Shown here piece by piece: positions 22,400 through 34,003 of a DNA stretch of 64,000 nucleotides. Source of the stretch: Plantago ovata (taxonomy: Eukaryota; Streptophyta; Magnoliopsida; Lamiales; Plantaginaceae); the NCBI GenBank assembly GCA_028274465.1, contig CM051456.1:125752880-125816879 (forward strand), read 5' to 3'. The translations under genes were made by a program, and so were the position numbers. The stretch's first letter is position 1; the number at the start of each line of letters is the position of its first letter. The notes below the pieces were generated by a model, which did not search any database, was not told the origin of the DNA, and was given only the letters and a program-made list of their open reading frames with translations.

Positions 22400-23005
22400 G
22401 CGATTGAGTTCAGGTTTTGAATGTTTTTGACAAGGCACTACCAACATGATCTACCCTGAGTCTGTAATGATGTTCAAGCATGAGTTAATCATAGCACCAA
22501 ATCCAGATAGAAAACGAACAACTAACAAAGTTAAGTGTCTGCTTATGATCTCATCGTTGACGATGAATTGTAGGAATAGTGATACTTACCATGTTATTTA
22601 CTTGACTTCTCAATATATTACCCCCAGCAAGCTCCTGCTCTCCAGTTCTGCCCAATAATGACAAATTCAAGCTGCTAACGGATAGTCTTATATCAGCTTC
22701 TAGCATAAAGTATCTCAATCGCACTCCTAATAAAAAGATTATCAATATTGCAGCTCAATGTAATAAGAACATTCATCTATGTAAGCGTAGATGAATTGGC
22801 CTAAAGGGAATCGAATGGAGAACAGTATAGAATTTATATATGAAATAAGAGAATACCATATATCAGCCTTCAAACCGATAGAGCTTTCCTCATATCACCA
22901 GATTCAGCAGCAACTTTCTGTAGTAACAGAGACAAGAAATTTCAAAACATGTGCATCGATAAATGTTACCATGTCTTTTGTTTAAGTAGCAAGAAAATCA
23001 AAACT
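22400..23005 (-). pseudogene. CDC6 fragment (3' exons and introns)
   Basis: Aligns by eye with 30850-31410 of the CDC6 gene on the same strand. Shared stretches include TTTTTGACAAGGCACTA, CCAGCAAGCTCCTGCTCTCC and AATAATGACAAATTCAAGCT. The frame LSVSSLNLSLLGRTGEQELA matches the CDC6 exon SSVSSLNLSLLGKTGEQELA. No first exon, Walker motifs or last exon are present, so it cannot make CDC6. Its intron sequence is retained, so it arose by DNA duplication, not retroposition. Confidence 0.85.
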
Positions 23006-23732
23006 GCATAAGCAGCTACAGTTGATACGTACATCTTAATCGAAAGAAAGAAACATAGTCGAAATTTAAACAAGCAAACTAGAGATCGTGCTCAGGCACA
23101 ACAACCTATAAAAGGATCTGCATGACTACATGTCTATGACATCACAGCACACCAACAGTAAAGGAAACCATTGAAGTTTGTTATGGAGTAACCAAGAGTA
23201 AGTATATAACAGGTCTAGTAAGTTTCTTTTACATCAGCGCTTCTGTTATTCGATTCCAATTACTAGAGGTAGTGGTGCAGTGACCTGACTTTTGGCACCA
23301 TCAACATCTTTGATATTTCACCATATTCTAGACTTCAATCAAATTAAAATATCGAAGAGCTAAGGAGAAGCAGTTTTCTTACCTGAGCACCAAGCCACCA
23401 ATGGCTGATCATTTTTTTTTTTTGAAGCGGCAAAGCGAGGATCAATAATGGTTCCCCATTTACCCGTGGTGACTCGAACCAATCCACCTCCATTCTCTTC
23501 TAGACATAATGTGTATCTGAAAGTGATTATCTATTTCCAAAATTAGTCCATGCTAGATCTTGGCTAATAAGATAAGTATTCTAAATATGAAGTGTGAAGA
23601 AAAATGAAGATCTACTTTATTCAGTAACCAGTATGCAACCATCTGAAGCAGGGAAGGTAGCAACTATGAATACAGTATACCTTGAAAAGCAACTATTGTT
23701 AGCTTTTTGTTCAGGAGTGAGACAAACTCAAG
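23006..23732. other. Duplicated flank block
   Basis: 23020-23200 (TCTTAATCGAAAGAAAGAAA and following, with CACAGCACACCAAC) matches 29370-29530 downstream of SSL-3. The rest is spacer with one T-run at about 23412. Confidence 0.5.
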
Positions 23733-24031
23733 CTAAGGATAATCATAAAACAACCACCACGAATCCTCTGTGTCTCTTCTTCGTCTTCTATCATTATCCT
23801 TCCTTTGCCTGTCATTATGATCTACTCCTCTCCCTTGTCTCCTGAAGTTCTTATGACGCCAAGCATAGCTAGATCCAAGGATAGCCAGAAAGGAAATGAC
23901 AAATGCCACAAATCTTCTACTCTTGTTCTTGTTCTTCTTCGCTTGTTCTTCTTGTACTTCTTGATCATCTTCTCCTTCTACTTCTATTTCTTCCACTTCT
24001 TCAACTCCTACTTCTTCCACTTCCTCAACTC
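23733..24031 (-). CDS. Acidic-repeat, single-TM open frame downstream of the NLR (doubtful)
   Basis: A minus-strand frame with a Glu/Val repeat (VEEVEEVGVEEVEEIEVEGE), a basic patch (KKNKNKSRR), one membrane segment (FVAFVISFLAILGSSYAW) and a basic tail. It directly follows the NLR C-terminus in another frame; the LRR frame stops at 24032-24034. The repeat is 24 bp and partly tandem. It may be an extension once joined to the NLR, a separate small gene, or chance reading of a GAA-rich tract. It has no homologue that I recognise. Confidence 0.3.
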
Positions 24032-26761
24032 CTACTTCTTCAGCTTTTGTAATCTTGTTTCACTCACTAAAACCCGAAGCCAATCATTCCCCCAGCGTCG
24101 TTGTTCCTGTAGTATCATCTCTGACGACGCAACAATAGAACTGTTACACATTTTCAAATGAATTGACTGAAGGGTTGCTATGTCTCCAATTTCAAAGGGG
24201 ATCTCCTCCAACCTTTCAATTTTCTCAAGAAAAAGGCGCTCAAGGCATTGGAAATGGCTACTTTCTGTTGACCATCTTACCAGATTGCGACATGTTCTGA
24301 GTCTGAGAATTTTCAGTCAAGGAGAAAAAAACCCTCTTCTGAGTTCCATTCTTCTCCTGTATAACAATCATACAAACTGAGCTCTTTAAGATGGGGCAAG
24401 GATCCAACCTTTTCTGTGAGAAGTCCCCACTCAAAACCACATTGTCCTAAAGACAAAATCTTGAGTGATTTTGGTAATCCAATGTTTTGGAGCAAATGAG
24501 TCCGACCCGGCCAATCCATGTTACCAGTAAACCAAAATCCAACCTTTTGGAGCTTATGCAGACAGTCAAGATTGTCGAGACAATAATGGGAAATCCCACT
24601 TTTGTGTTTATCAGCATACATAAGGTGTAGTACCTGGATATTAGAGATCTTCCTCGAGACCTTTTCCGTACACTTGAGGTCCAGTATGTATGAAATCACT
24701 TGCAAGTTTGTAACCAGATCACCCTTTTCATCCATCCCACCCTGCGGAGGATCAGGGAGAATAAAGTCATGCATGATAACTTTCCTGAGTAGTGGCATCT
24801 CCCAAATATGAAAAGTAGCTGGCAATTTAGGGTTGGGATCAGACAAGGAAATCCCTGAAGATCTATCAACTACAAGTATTTGTAGATTCCAGAGAAGGTG
24901 CATGGAAGAAAGCTTGAAACTTCCAAATTGACAAAATTGTAGGATACGCGAGTTAATTACTTGGAAAATTGCTTCTGGGGAGAACTTGATGTTCAAGTTC
25001 ATTGAAACCCTCAATAAGCTGGAACTGCGAGGCGCTGATATGCACACATTTTCATTACATATCAAAGAGCGGAGAAATGTTGCTGTGCTCAATGTATTTT
25101 CGAACTCAGAAAGATTGTCAGCACCTCTTAAAGGGCGCATGTGTTTGTCCTTACCTATCATATTTGGAATATCAGATACAGACACGGCATCAGATACAGA
25201 CAGGATGGCATCACGTACCAAAGAGTCGAAAATGAAATATGACTCAATGCACTTGCTGCTATGGATTCAACATCTGACGCACTATGAAATCCAACACGAC
25301 GTTCACTGTTTATGCTCATTGAAAAGTTAGGGAAACTTATCTTTATACGCTTCCTTCAAGGCCAAATCCCTCAACAGGTCATGGATTCTGATAAGTTTCA
25401 TTTCCCACAGACTTGCAAAAGTGAAAGTTCCCTCCAAACGATATTCTGCATAACCACGTGAAAATCCACGATTTCTTGTTTTGCTAACATATATGAGACT
25501 CCTCTGTATAAGATCTTCCAAATAATTTCGTGCAACCTCTTCCACGCTTAGTGCTCCGCATGGTTCTACAAACTCTTCCGCAATCCATAAATCAACAAGT
25601 GAGTCAACACCAATGTTTTCGTCTTCTGAAAAGATTCCCATATAGAGGAAACAAGGTTTTAAATAAATAGGCAAATGGCTATAAGGACAATATTTTGAAG
25701 CAACGCTCCTCATCTTCTGAACTCACTATCATGTTTATTTCTCCAGCGACTTTCTCCCAACACTCTCGCGTCATCTCCAATTTTGCAAGAAGTCCCCCAA
25801 CAACCGTAAGTGAGAGAAGGGAGTCCCTTGCAATTTTTGGAAATCCTTTTCCCAACTACTTCCAATTGAGGAGGACAAGTTTGATCGGAAAATGCCTTCC
25901 TACATAGTAGACTCCAACTAGTATCCTCATACAGAAAATTAAGCCCACAAATATGAGAAGAACCAACATCTGTAGCCACATTCAATAACCTAGTCGTTAG
26001 AATTATTCGACTTTCATTACCATTATCAGGAAGGTACAATTGTAACTTTTCCCAATCCTCGACACTCCAAATATCATCTACTATGATCAAGAACCTCCTC
26101 CCACACAGATGCTTGTGTAGTTTCTCTCCTAATACATAATCATCTTTTTCGTCATGAGGAACTTCCAATTCCATTAGGAGATGGGACAAATGATTTTGAG
26201 ATTCGATTCATGTCCCCTGAGCATGCTCATGATCTCATTGAGTTCATCCTTGAATCCCACCATGTCATTATCATGGACACCTGGAGGATATTCAACTGAC
26301 GAACTTGGCAACAGATACGGGAGCTGTTGATCGTTAGTCCTGCCCTTGTCTTTAATTTTCATCATTTCTTTCTCCATAAGATCCATATCTTCAATCGCTT
26401 TCTGAAGCTGCTCCGAGAAAACGATGGGATCCACCAAATTAACATCCATAAAACATTGAAGATTCATAATTATATGTTCATCAAATGAGCGAGCACGAAT
26501 ATCACCCACAATATAAAGTTCAATTATGTCCTCTGCACTGTTAGCTGCATGTACAATTAAACTTTCCAAATCTTGTGATTCACTTGGACCATTTTTAGAA
26601 CACCACTCGAGAAGACCTTGCAAGTTAGTAACCCTCTTATGAAGATACTCAAGCTGCATTTGATGTTCGTCGAGGAAAGTTGGGTGGTGAGCATGGTGCA
26701 ACTGGATGTGCTCAATTAAGTTCTGAAGAGAAACTAGAGTTCCATAAGCCGCCATCTCCAA
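24032..26761 (-). pseudogene. Broken CC-NB-LRR resistance gene, R1/RPP13 type
   Basis: The N-terminal coiled-coil part starts at 26761 (MEMAAYGTLVSLQNLIEHI) and runs to SNLKIICPIS. The P-loop that should follow is absent: sequence jumps to SHLLMELEVPHDEKDDYVLG. Then come kinase-2 (RRFLIIVDDIWSVEDW), RNBS-B (SRIILTTRL) and GLPL (CKGLPSLT), after which the frame shifts. The ARC2 part has CFLYMGIFSEDENIGVDSLV and an MHD-like IRIHDLLRDLAL. LRRs follow (about 24313-25221), including SLPHLKELSLYDC, with a further frame change near 24335 in a T run. The last LRR reads RLEEIPFEIGDIATLQ. Without a P-loop and with at least three frame changes it is very unlikely to signal. No introns are needed. Confidence 0.85.
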
Positions 26762-28223
26762 ATATACTGCAATGCCTCCTTACCTGAACTGATTCTTCAT
26801 TATCAATATAATACATGGAAGTACTTTTTACACAAACTCTGATCTCCAAAATATAGGACAGACGGTGTGATTTCCAAGTTAGCGTACTACAAAACAACAA
26901 GTATTTGTGTAATTGTGTTCATTTTATTACTATTAGAAGTCAAGGTTGAGCTCTTATTAGACGAGATGAATCAGAAATAAGACCAAAGACATAAATTACC
27001 ATTTACCTGTATGTACCAGGTAACCAGGAGCATAGAAAAGTTCAACCAATCCACCGCAAGCAATCTCGGGTATGACTTACGAGCCATCGATAGGACGTGA
27101 TATGCGTCGTATCCGATGTTGAGCTGCGTCATTGGAACTATAATGGAGCTGCTTCTAGATGACGTCATCGTATCACTTGCATATACGACGCCGTTTTGGA
27201 AGGTGGCGTCTAATTAATTTCCGGTGAACAACTTTCCCCTGCGGTTTTATTTTTGCTAATGATTGCTTGTTGTTCAATATGGATGGAGATCAGAGTTTGT
27301 GTAAATGGTCAATTTTCACCGGTTCTATAATGCCCCGATCGAGAACACTTTTAGGGGTTTGTATGGATCGGATCAAATCTGATTTGATTTTTGGATCGAT
27401 CCGAACCGAATTTCATATTTTATTATAGTTCGAAGAAACAAAGGCGAATGGACGTCCTCGCAAGTCAGCGTGTTGGGATAAAACCATACCTGGAATATAC
27501 AATGGCGTCTGTGATGAACAAATTATGATTAATGTTTGCAATAGATTCAACTTAAAATAATTGAATTTATTTAAAGAGAACTTGGTAAAGTTGGCTTATT
27601 ACATAATTTGATTGGCGTTTGTAAAAAAACTACGTAAAAAAGTTAGATAAGTTGTAGGAATAGTGGGTGGAAACTTAACATTAAAAAATCTAAAATAGTT
27701 TAAAAAGAAGTTGTTTTAGCTACGTATACAATCCAACTTCAATTTATATAGCTTAATTTAAGAGAATTACAAGCTCATAAATTGTTAAATAAATAGTTTC
27801 TATGATAATATGGATATTCATTTAGCGATCAGGATTAGAAAATCTAAGTAATGATTAGGATATTCATTGCTTCTTCTGAAACTAAATGTTTTTTTTTTCT
27901 GACGGCAAATCTAATACACAAATCGAACCGATTAGGATTAGGAGTAAAAGTAGCAATCGGTATGTACATTACTAGTTTACTACTACTTGCTTTAGGAATT
28001 AAATTCCTATCCCAATACATATTCTACAAGTACAGTATTATTTCAATATACACAAGGAACAGCTCCCTATATAAACATGCTGAGCATTAGTGTATTACGC
28101 ATCAGTTCACTCAATCTCTCCTCCCCTGCAATATACTACTACTACTATTCCAACCTTTACGTTCGATCTTTCAGTTTTAACGATCAATCTCTCTTTTCAA
28201 GTTTACCGAATAGATATATCAAT
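26762..28223. other. Divergent spacer between the NLR and SSL-3
   Basis: Holds NLR upstream sequence and the SSL-3 promoter. The SSL-3 TATATAAA is at 28068-28075. No gene was seen. Confidence 0.5.
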
Positions 28224-29189
28224 ATGGAGGCTACTACGAAATTTCAAGTTTTGGGACTGCTCGTTGTTTTCTTGTTCTCTTTCCCGGCGCTGTATTCTGC
28301 ACAACCACCTATACACATAGCTCTTCCCGTACCCGGACCAGAAACAACCGCCTTTGATTGTCAAGGAAACGGTCCTTATGTTGGTCTTTCCGACGGTCGA
28401 ATCGTTAGGTGGGATCTTTCAATCCGTCGTTGGATAGACTTTGCCACTGTAGTACCTCACAGGATGGAATCCTGTAATACACCCTACCGGAACGAAGCAT
28501 TGTGTGGCAGGCCGTTAGGATTGAAATTTAATCCGAATACTTGTGAACTTTATATTGCGGATGCATACCTTGGGCTAATGAAAGTTGGTCCAAGGGGTGG
28601 GGTTGCAGAGTCCGTCGTGAGTCATGTCGATGGTGTGCAGATGAAGTTCACCAATGCCTTGGATATTGATCCTCAGACAGGTGTCGTCTACTTCACCGAT
28701 TCTAGTATGGTTTATCAAAGATGGCAGTGGGGACTCATAATTTCAACTGGGGATCAAACCGGAAGATTGTTGAAGTACGATCCAAGAGATGGGAGTGTAG
28801 AGGTCTTACTTAGCGATCTAGCTTTTGCGAATGGGGTGGCTTTAAGTGCGGATAGAAGCTTCCTCCTAGTGGCAGAAACTACACCAGGACGGATCTGGAG
28901 ATTTTGGTTGTCGAATTACAGCCGTGAGCAATTTTATCAACTTGCTGGTCGGCCTGACAATATCAATTTGAATGGTGATGGAAGTTTTTGGATTGCACAG
29001 AATCCATCTTTGCTGCCATCTGCGATTGCACAGCGGACAAGAGACAGAGGGAGCCCTGTTAAGATGGATAGTTACCGAAGAATATTACGGGTTCTGGATA
29101 ATGCAGGATCAACAAGTGATGTGAAAGAGATGTACAATAGACTTTGGTTAGGGTCTGTCGCACACTCCTATGTCACTGTGTGGAGGTAG
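28224..29189 (+). CDS. Strictosidine-synthase-like protein, copy 3 (SSL-3), mosaic
   Basis: Intronless, 321 residues from the Met at 28224 (MEATTKFQVLGLLVV). The frame is open to 28077, but that Met lies about 2 bp after the TATA box, so it cannot be in the mRNA. Signal peptide, propeller motifs and Cys pair are as in its neighbours. Up to about residue 130 it resembles SSL-2 (PIHIALPVPGPETTAFD, VVPHRMESCNTPYRNE). From GGVAESVVSHVDG to the stop it is nearly the same as SSL-1: about ten base differences in 590. The 3' UTRs differ again. This patch pattern points to gene conversion from SSL-1, or the reverse. Ser replaces the catalytic Glu of true strictosidine synthase, by my alignment. Confidence 0.9.
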   Translation: MEATTKFQVLGLLVVFLFSFPALYSAQPPIHIALPVPGPETTAFDCQGNGPYVGLSDGRIVRWDLSIRRWIDFATVVPHRMESCNTPYRNEALCGRPLGLKFNPNTCELYIADAYLGLMKVGPRGGVAESVVSHVDGVQMKFTNALDIDPQTGVVYFTDSSMVYQRWQWGLIISTGDQTGRLLKYDPRDGSVEVLLSDLAFANGVALSADRSFLLVAETTPGRIWRFWLSNYSREQFYQLAGRPDNINLNGDGSFWIAQNPSLLPSAIAQRTRDRGSPVKMDSYRRILRVLDNAGSTSDVKEMYNRLWLGSVAHSYVTVWR

Positions 29190-30106
29190 AAGTTCTTGTG
29201 TCTATACTTAACGATTTGATTCTTATTCTGCACAAGAGTTTTATTTTTCAGTTTTGTTTAACAGTTGAAGCAATTAAATGGATTATTTTTATTTTTTTAT
29301 TTATACTTCGTCTTCAATGCTAGAATTTCCATACCTTCCCTGTAATAATCTATAATGATATAAACAGCAACAGTTATACCAGCTTAATCGAAAGAAAGAA
29401 ACATAGTCGAATTAAACAAGCAAACTACAGATCGTGCGCAGAGACAAACTAAAAGAATCTGCATAACCATTATAGACTGATCGGTAACTCCCCCGATTTA
29501 ACATCACAGCACACCAACCTTAAAGGAAACTATTGAAGCTTGCTATGGAGGAAGTATATAACATCAAACATTACATCATGTTGAAAATGTAATCAAAGTT
29601 GTATTGTTTCTCTCATGTAAAATCTGATAAGAAACTGATAATAACATAAAAAATGAGAATTGTCTGTTACATTCCATTTTGCACTTTGCTATGTTTTATT
29701 GATTTTAGGTACATAAAATTGACAAATGATAGGCTCACAGGAGCTGATTATAACTTCTGAGATCCATTTAGAAACATACTAAACTTTGGAATCATGTCGT
29801 ACCAATGACCTCATAAATAGGTATGAAATGTACTAATGTATCAATGACACAAGACCCAATGCTCTTAAGCGCTCACCAGCTGTGCCAGCGTCAAAGGGGA
29901 GAATTCTGTATGCAGCATCGCCCGCATATATTGTGAACAAAGGCAACATCAGAGCGACTTGCTCTTGAACCATGAATCAGCCAAATGCTATCTGTATGAA
30001 GTAGTATATTAAATTGCACATTCACTTTCTCTGTTTTGTTTGCTATCATGCACATATAAATGAACCGAGATCAACCAGCATGGAGGCTAGATACACCCTT
30101 ACGATA
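29190..30106. other. Convergent spacer between SSL-3 and CDC6
   Basis: Contains the SSL-3 3' UTR and, at 29350-29560, the GAAAGAAAGAAAC flank block seen after SSL-1 and SSL-2. The remainder includes the CDC6 3' UTR. Confidence 0.5.
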
Positions 30107-33100
30107 TCATTGCAGAAAGTTGCGAAAGAAACGAATTCCCTGTTCCACAATTATTGGAATTGTAAATGTTAGAATATATCAATCAAGAAAGGCGCCTACA
30201 GACATGCCAAGAGATCAATTAACAGGGGGGGGGGAAGTCTAGCCCATTTTCTTACCTGCAATGCGAAACTAATGTCTGCCTCATCTGCCTTCAGTGCCAC
30301 CCTTTTTAATTTGTCCTCTCGAGCTTGTCCAAGTTTGAAAATACCCTGAATTTTGACCTCATATAGGTCAGATCGTGCAAGCTTTGGTGTATTTTTTACA
30401 TTTACACAGAACGTGATCACTGAAAAGCCATCTATATCATCTATTTTGCCTGATGCTTTGTACTAGAGTAATGATAATTACCTGGTCAGCTAGCACTCTG
30501 CACATGCTTGAAAGTTCCAAAATGCTAACTGCTGGTATTGAAGTCGCTTTGCATAAATCTAGGTAACACTTATTCAACTGCAGACATTGAATAAAAATAT
30601 CTGTTATTGAAGTTTCAAAGCTTCAAAGTTTGTATTGTATTCATAATTTGACAAACAATTATACCTCACCAACAGTTGTGTCTTTCTTTGACCCTCGGAA
30701 AAGCTTTACAGCGGAGCACAGTATGATCTGGTAAAAGATCTACTCAGTACCAATGAAAATTTCCATGCATAAACATTTCACCGTGGTTTTACCAAAATAT
30801 ACCTGTTGATGTTGTGGCAAAGACTGGATTGTGTCAACTAATGGGGATTTGAAGGTTTTTGACAAGGCACTAGCAACATGATTTATCCTGACCTGTAAAA
30901 ATATTCAAGCTTGAGTTTAATCTTAGCACCAAATCCAGACAGAAAACCAACAACTAACAAAGTAAGTGTCTTGTTATGATCTCATCGTGAGCAATGAATT
31001 GTAGGAAGAGCGATACTTACCATGTTATTTGCTTGATTGCTCAATGTATTACCCCCAGCAAGCTCCTGCTCTCCAGTTTTCCCCAATAATGACAAATTCA
31101 AGCTGCTAACAGAGCTTCTTATATCAGCTTCTAGCATCTCAATGGCACTCCTAATTAAAAGATTATCAATATTGTAGCACAATGTAATAAGAATATTGCT
31201 TAGACAAATTGGCCTATAGCGAATCAAATGGTAAACAGTAGAATTTATAGATGAAGTAAGAAAAACAAAATATCAACCTGCAAACAGACAGAGCTTTCCT
31301 CATATCACCAGATGCAGCAGCAACTTTCTGTAGTAACAGAGACAAGAAAGTTGAAAACATGTGCATTAATAATGTCGAATTATTTACCGTGTCTTATGTT
31401 TAAGTAGCGAGAAAATTAAAACTACATAATCTTAAAAGAACCATGTATATATATTTCAATACAAAATTAGATTGAGCTTACCCTGGCACAGAGCTCCAAA
31501 GCTAGAGGTTGGAAAGCCATATAAGGAAGCACCTGTTAGAAACCAATCAGATTAGAATGCGAAACAAAGTTGCCTCTTTCACAATACTCAAACACCAGTA
31601 TCTTAATCATGAATCTTTAATACGTTACCCTAAGCCTTTCTTGAAGTATCTTGATGATCTGGTCCTTAGAGTAGGCACGGAATGTTATCACCATGGGTTT
31701 ACCTGGCAAATAAGCAAATCTATAAATAAATGTCCATCACGGAGAAGGTATGGGGGACAAACTTAGTGCAAATCAGAAGGAATAAAGCAAAAGTACTCAC
31801 AACTTAAAGACTGTAGCTTTGGGATAAATCTATCAGCTAGGTCAATAGCATTAGCAATCCCTGCATACAAAAAATCCAAGTGGTTAGTAAATACCAAATT
31901 ATGAAGCTACAAACAGGAACAAGTGTCACGTGTACAAGATCACATACCGAGCACAATACATCTGGAGAATGGGAATGTAGTTAGCATAAACAGATCGTGT
32001 AGAACTTCTCGGTCTTTGGTAATCAAATAATCCAGCTCATCGGCAATAACTATGCTGTTGAAAAATTCAGTCCATTAAGAAGAGTAATGACATAACCCTA
32101 AAACAAGAGAAGTTTACACGTAGGGAATTCATAAGGACTAGAGAATAAAGAAATAAGAATATTTACTTACATCATCTTTGCTGCAGGTTGATGCTGCTGG
32201 GAGTACAGCTTATGAAGAAGCTTTAAAGATGTAGAACGATTCGCTTTCGTTCCCGGATTGTAATGCCCAAGAATCTGAGGAATACAATAAGCATGATCAG
32301 ATGTTTCACCTTCTTAGTTTTAAATTATCAAGTAAAACACATTACTATTATACCTTCACAAAGATGTCAGATGTGTTTGCCAGGGTAGTGCAATTGATAG
32401 ATAATACATCTGGAGGCAATATATCTTCCTGGATCCATGAAGGAGGTGGGGGAACAATTAGTCATTAGATAAGCATAAATGTAAAAAGAGAGGAAAAAGA
32501 ATGTAAACTATTGTCCTACGAACATTGTTAATCATTTAAAGAAGAATATGAAACTGAAAGGGCGACATCATTAAGGCTAGATCATACATATCACATCTTC
32601 ACCAGAAGTGGACATGTCAACTTCAAACAAAAACCAATTGCGATGATAACGAACTAATAAAATCAAGTACGACGTAATATAGTTTGTTCCAAAAGGAAAT
32701 TTCAGAGTGCGTGAATACACTCCCCCTTGTTTGTCATTATTAAGCAATCAAAACTTCATCAATACATTACTTCTATGAGAAGACTTCTTGTATTGTTTCG
32801 GAAACAATATGGTCAAGACAATTATGGATTATACTACATATGAAACCACATCTGAAACCGCTCACTTCACAACCAAATTTATTGAACATTGCTACTTTGA
32901 CAGCAAAATAGAATGAACCGAAATAGCCAAAATACCTTAACAACTGTGGCTACGTTCGGTTGACAAAAATACAAGTATCACACCATTAATAACCATGATT
33001 CGCAAAGAAAACAACACTTATATGTCACCGGCGTGTACCTCTTTTGCCCATGCGACAAGGCTGTCTTTCACTCTTTCCATAGACAAAGTCTTTCCAGTTC

Positions 33101-33773
33101 CAGGACATCCACATACATACAAACTCCCAGCTTTCTCTTGCTTGACACAATCCTTACAGAAGTCCAGAATCCTGTTCTGCTCAACTTCACGGCACCGGAC
33201 ATTCTCCGGGGCAGTGGACACATGTAACACCTCTTTAACTAATCTCATCTGCTCTTTATCTACCAAAATGAAGACCATCATTACAATTAAACAAAGCCAA
33301 TCACAACCAGACTAAATACCGATCATACCAACCAGAGCAAAACCGCACCTGTTGGATCCCAAGTCGATTTTTCCACAGCAGTCTCACATGATTCCTTTTT
33401 CTCCGGTGATGCAAACAAACTCATAGACGCACTCAGAGATTTCGCAATCGACTACAAATAAAAGCAGTAAACCAAATCATTGCTCAAACCAAAACTCTCA
33501 TTAACTGATTATTATTTATTAATACTCTATATGGATAAAATTAAGCTGTGAAATGAAGATGTGATTTAATTTAATACAGACAATTCATCAAACACATTAA
33601 ATGCAGAGAAAAATTGAGCTTACATTGACTTTCAGCGGAGTGCTAGGGCTGTCCTTAGAGCAGAATCGAGGCGATTTACGGAGCGGCGGCGATGGTGTCT
33701 GGTCGGATATCGGCCAGCATTTTTCCGGCGTGGCGGAGGTTCTGGTGCGGCTGCGTCTGGCGACGGTCGGCAT
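30107..33773 (-). CDS. CDC6: Cell division control protein 6, DNA replication licensing
   Basis: An AAA+ ATPase that works with ORC to load MCM helicase in G1. The start at 33773 gives MPTVARRSRTRTSATPEKCW; exon 1 is 33624-33773 and exon 2 33349-33451. Exon 3 (33039-33259) holds Walker A, GCPGTGKT. Further exons encode LPPDVLSINCTTLANTSDIF, ILGHYNPGTKA, Walker B (IVIADELDYL, 31949-32054), a FPFSRCIVLGIANAIDLADR segment, RKVAAASGDMRKAL and SVSSLNLSLLGKTGEQELA. The winged-helix part ends KADEADISFALQ-GIRFFRNFLQ, with the last exon 30107-30139. N-terminal Ser/Thr-Pro sites (ATPEK, SPPLRKS, SPSTPLK) suit CDK control. I found no broken frame in the exons read, so this is the intact copy beside the fragment at 22400-23005. 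Confidence 0.92.
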
Positions 33774-33891
33774 CTCCGATAGAAGAGATATGTATGCGAT
33801 GAGGATGAAGGAACGGCCTGAGGAAGAAACTCGATGGATGGAGATGAAATCGAGATTGGGAATTGGTCATCTGTAATAGGGATCTTATTAC

Positions 33892-34003
33892 GGCGGGAAG
33901 AAGATACAGTAATGGCGGGAAGGGTGCAAAGGTAAGGCCGCGTTTGGTTGAAGAGTCGCCTTGGTTCGTCATTTTCTATGTTTTCTAATTTGTGTGGCGG
34001 GAA
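33892..34003. promoter_or_regulatory. Three E2F-type sites upstream of CDC6
   Basis: GGCGGGAA occurs at 33892-33899, 33914-33921 and 33996-34003. The last continues as GGCGGGAAAA, whose reverse contains the full E2F consensus TTTCCCGC. They lie 119-230 bp upstream of the CDC6 start codon. Plant CDC6 genes are known E2F targets. Confidence 0.7.

Noticed and set aside
28077-28223. Longer N-terminus for SSL-3
   Set aside because: The ATG lies about 2 bp after the TATA box, before any likely transcription start; paralogues begin at the equivalent of 28224.
33676-33972. 98-residue minus frame at the CDC6 start
   Set aside because: The real CDC6 frame from 33773 is different and splices in phase to exon 2.
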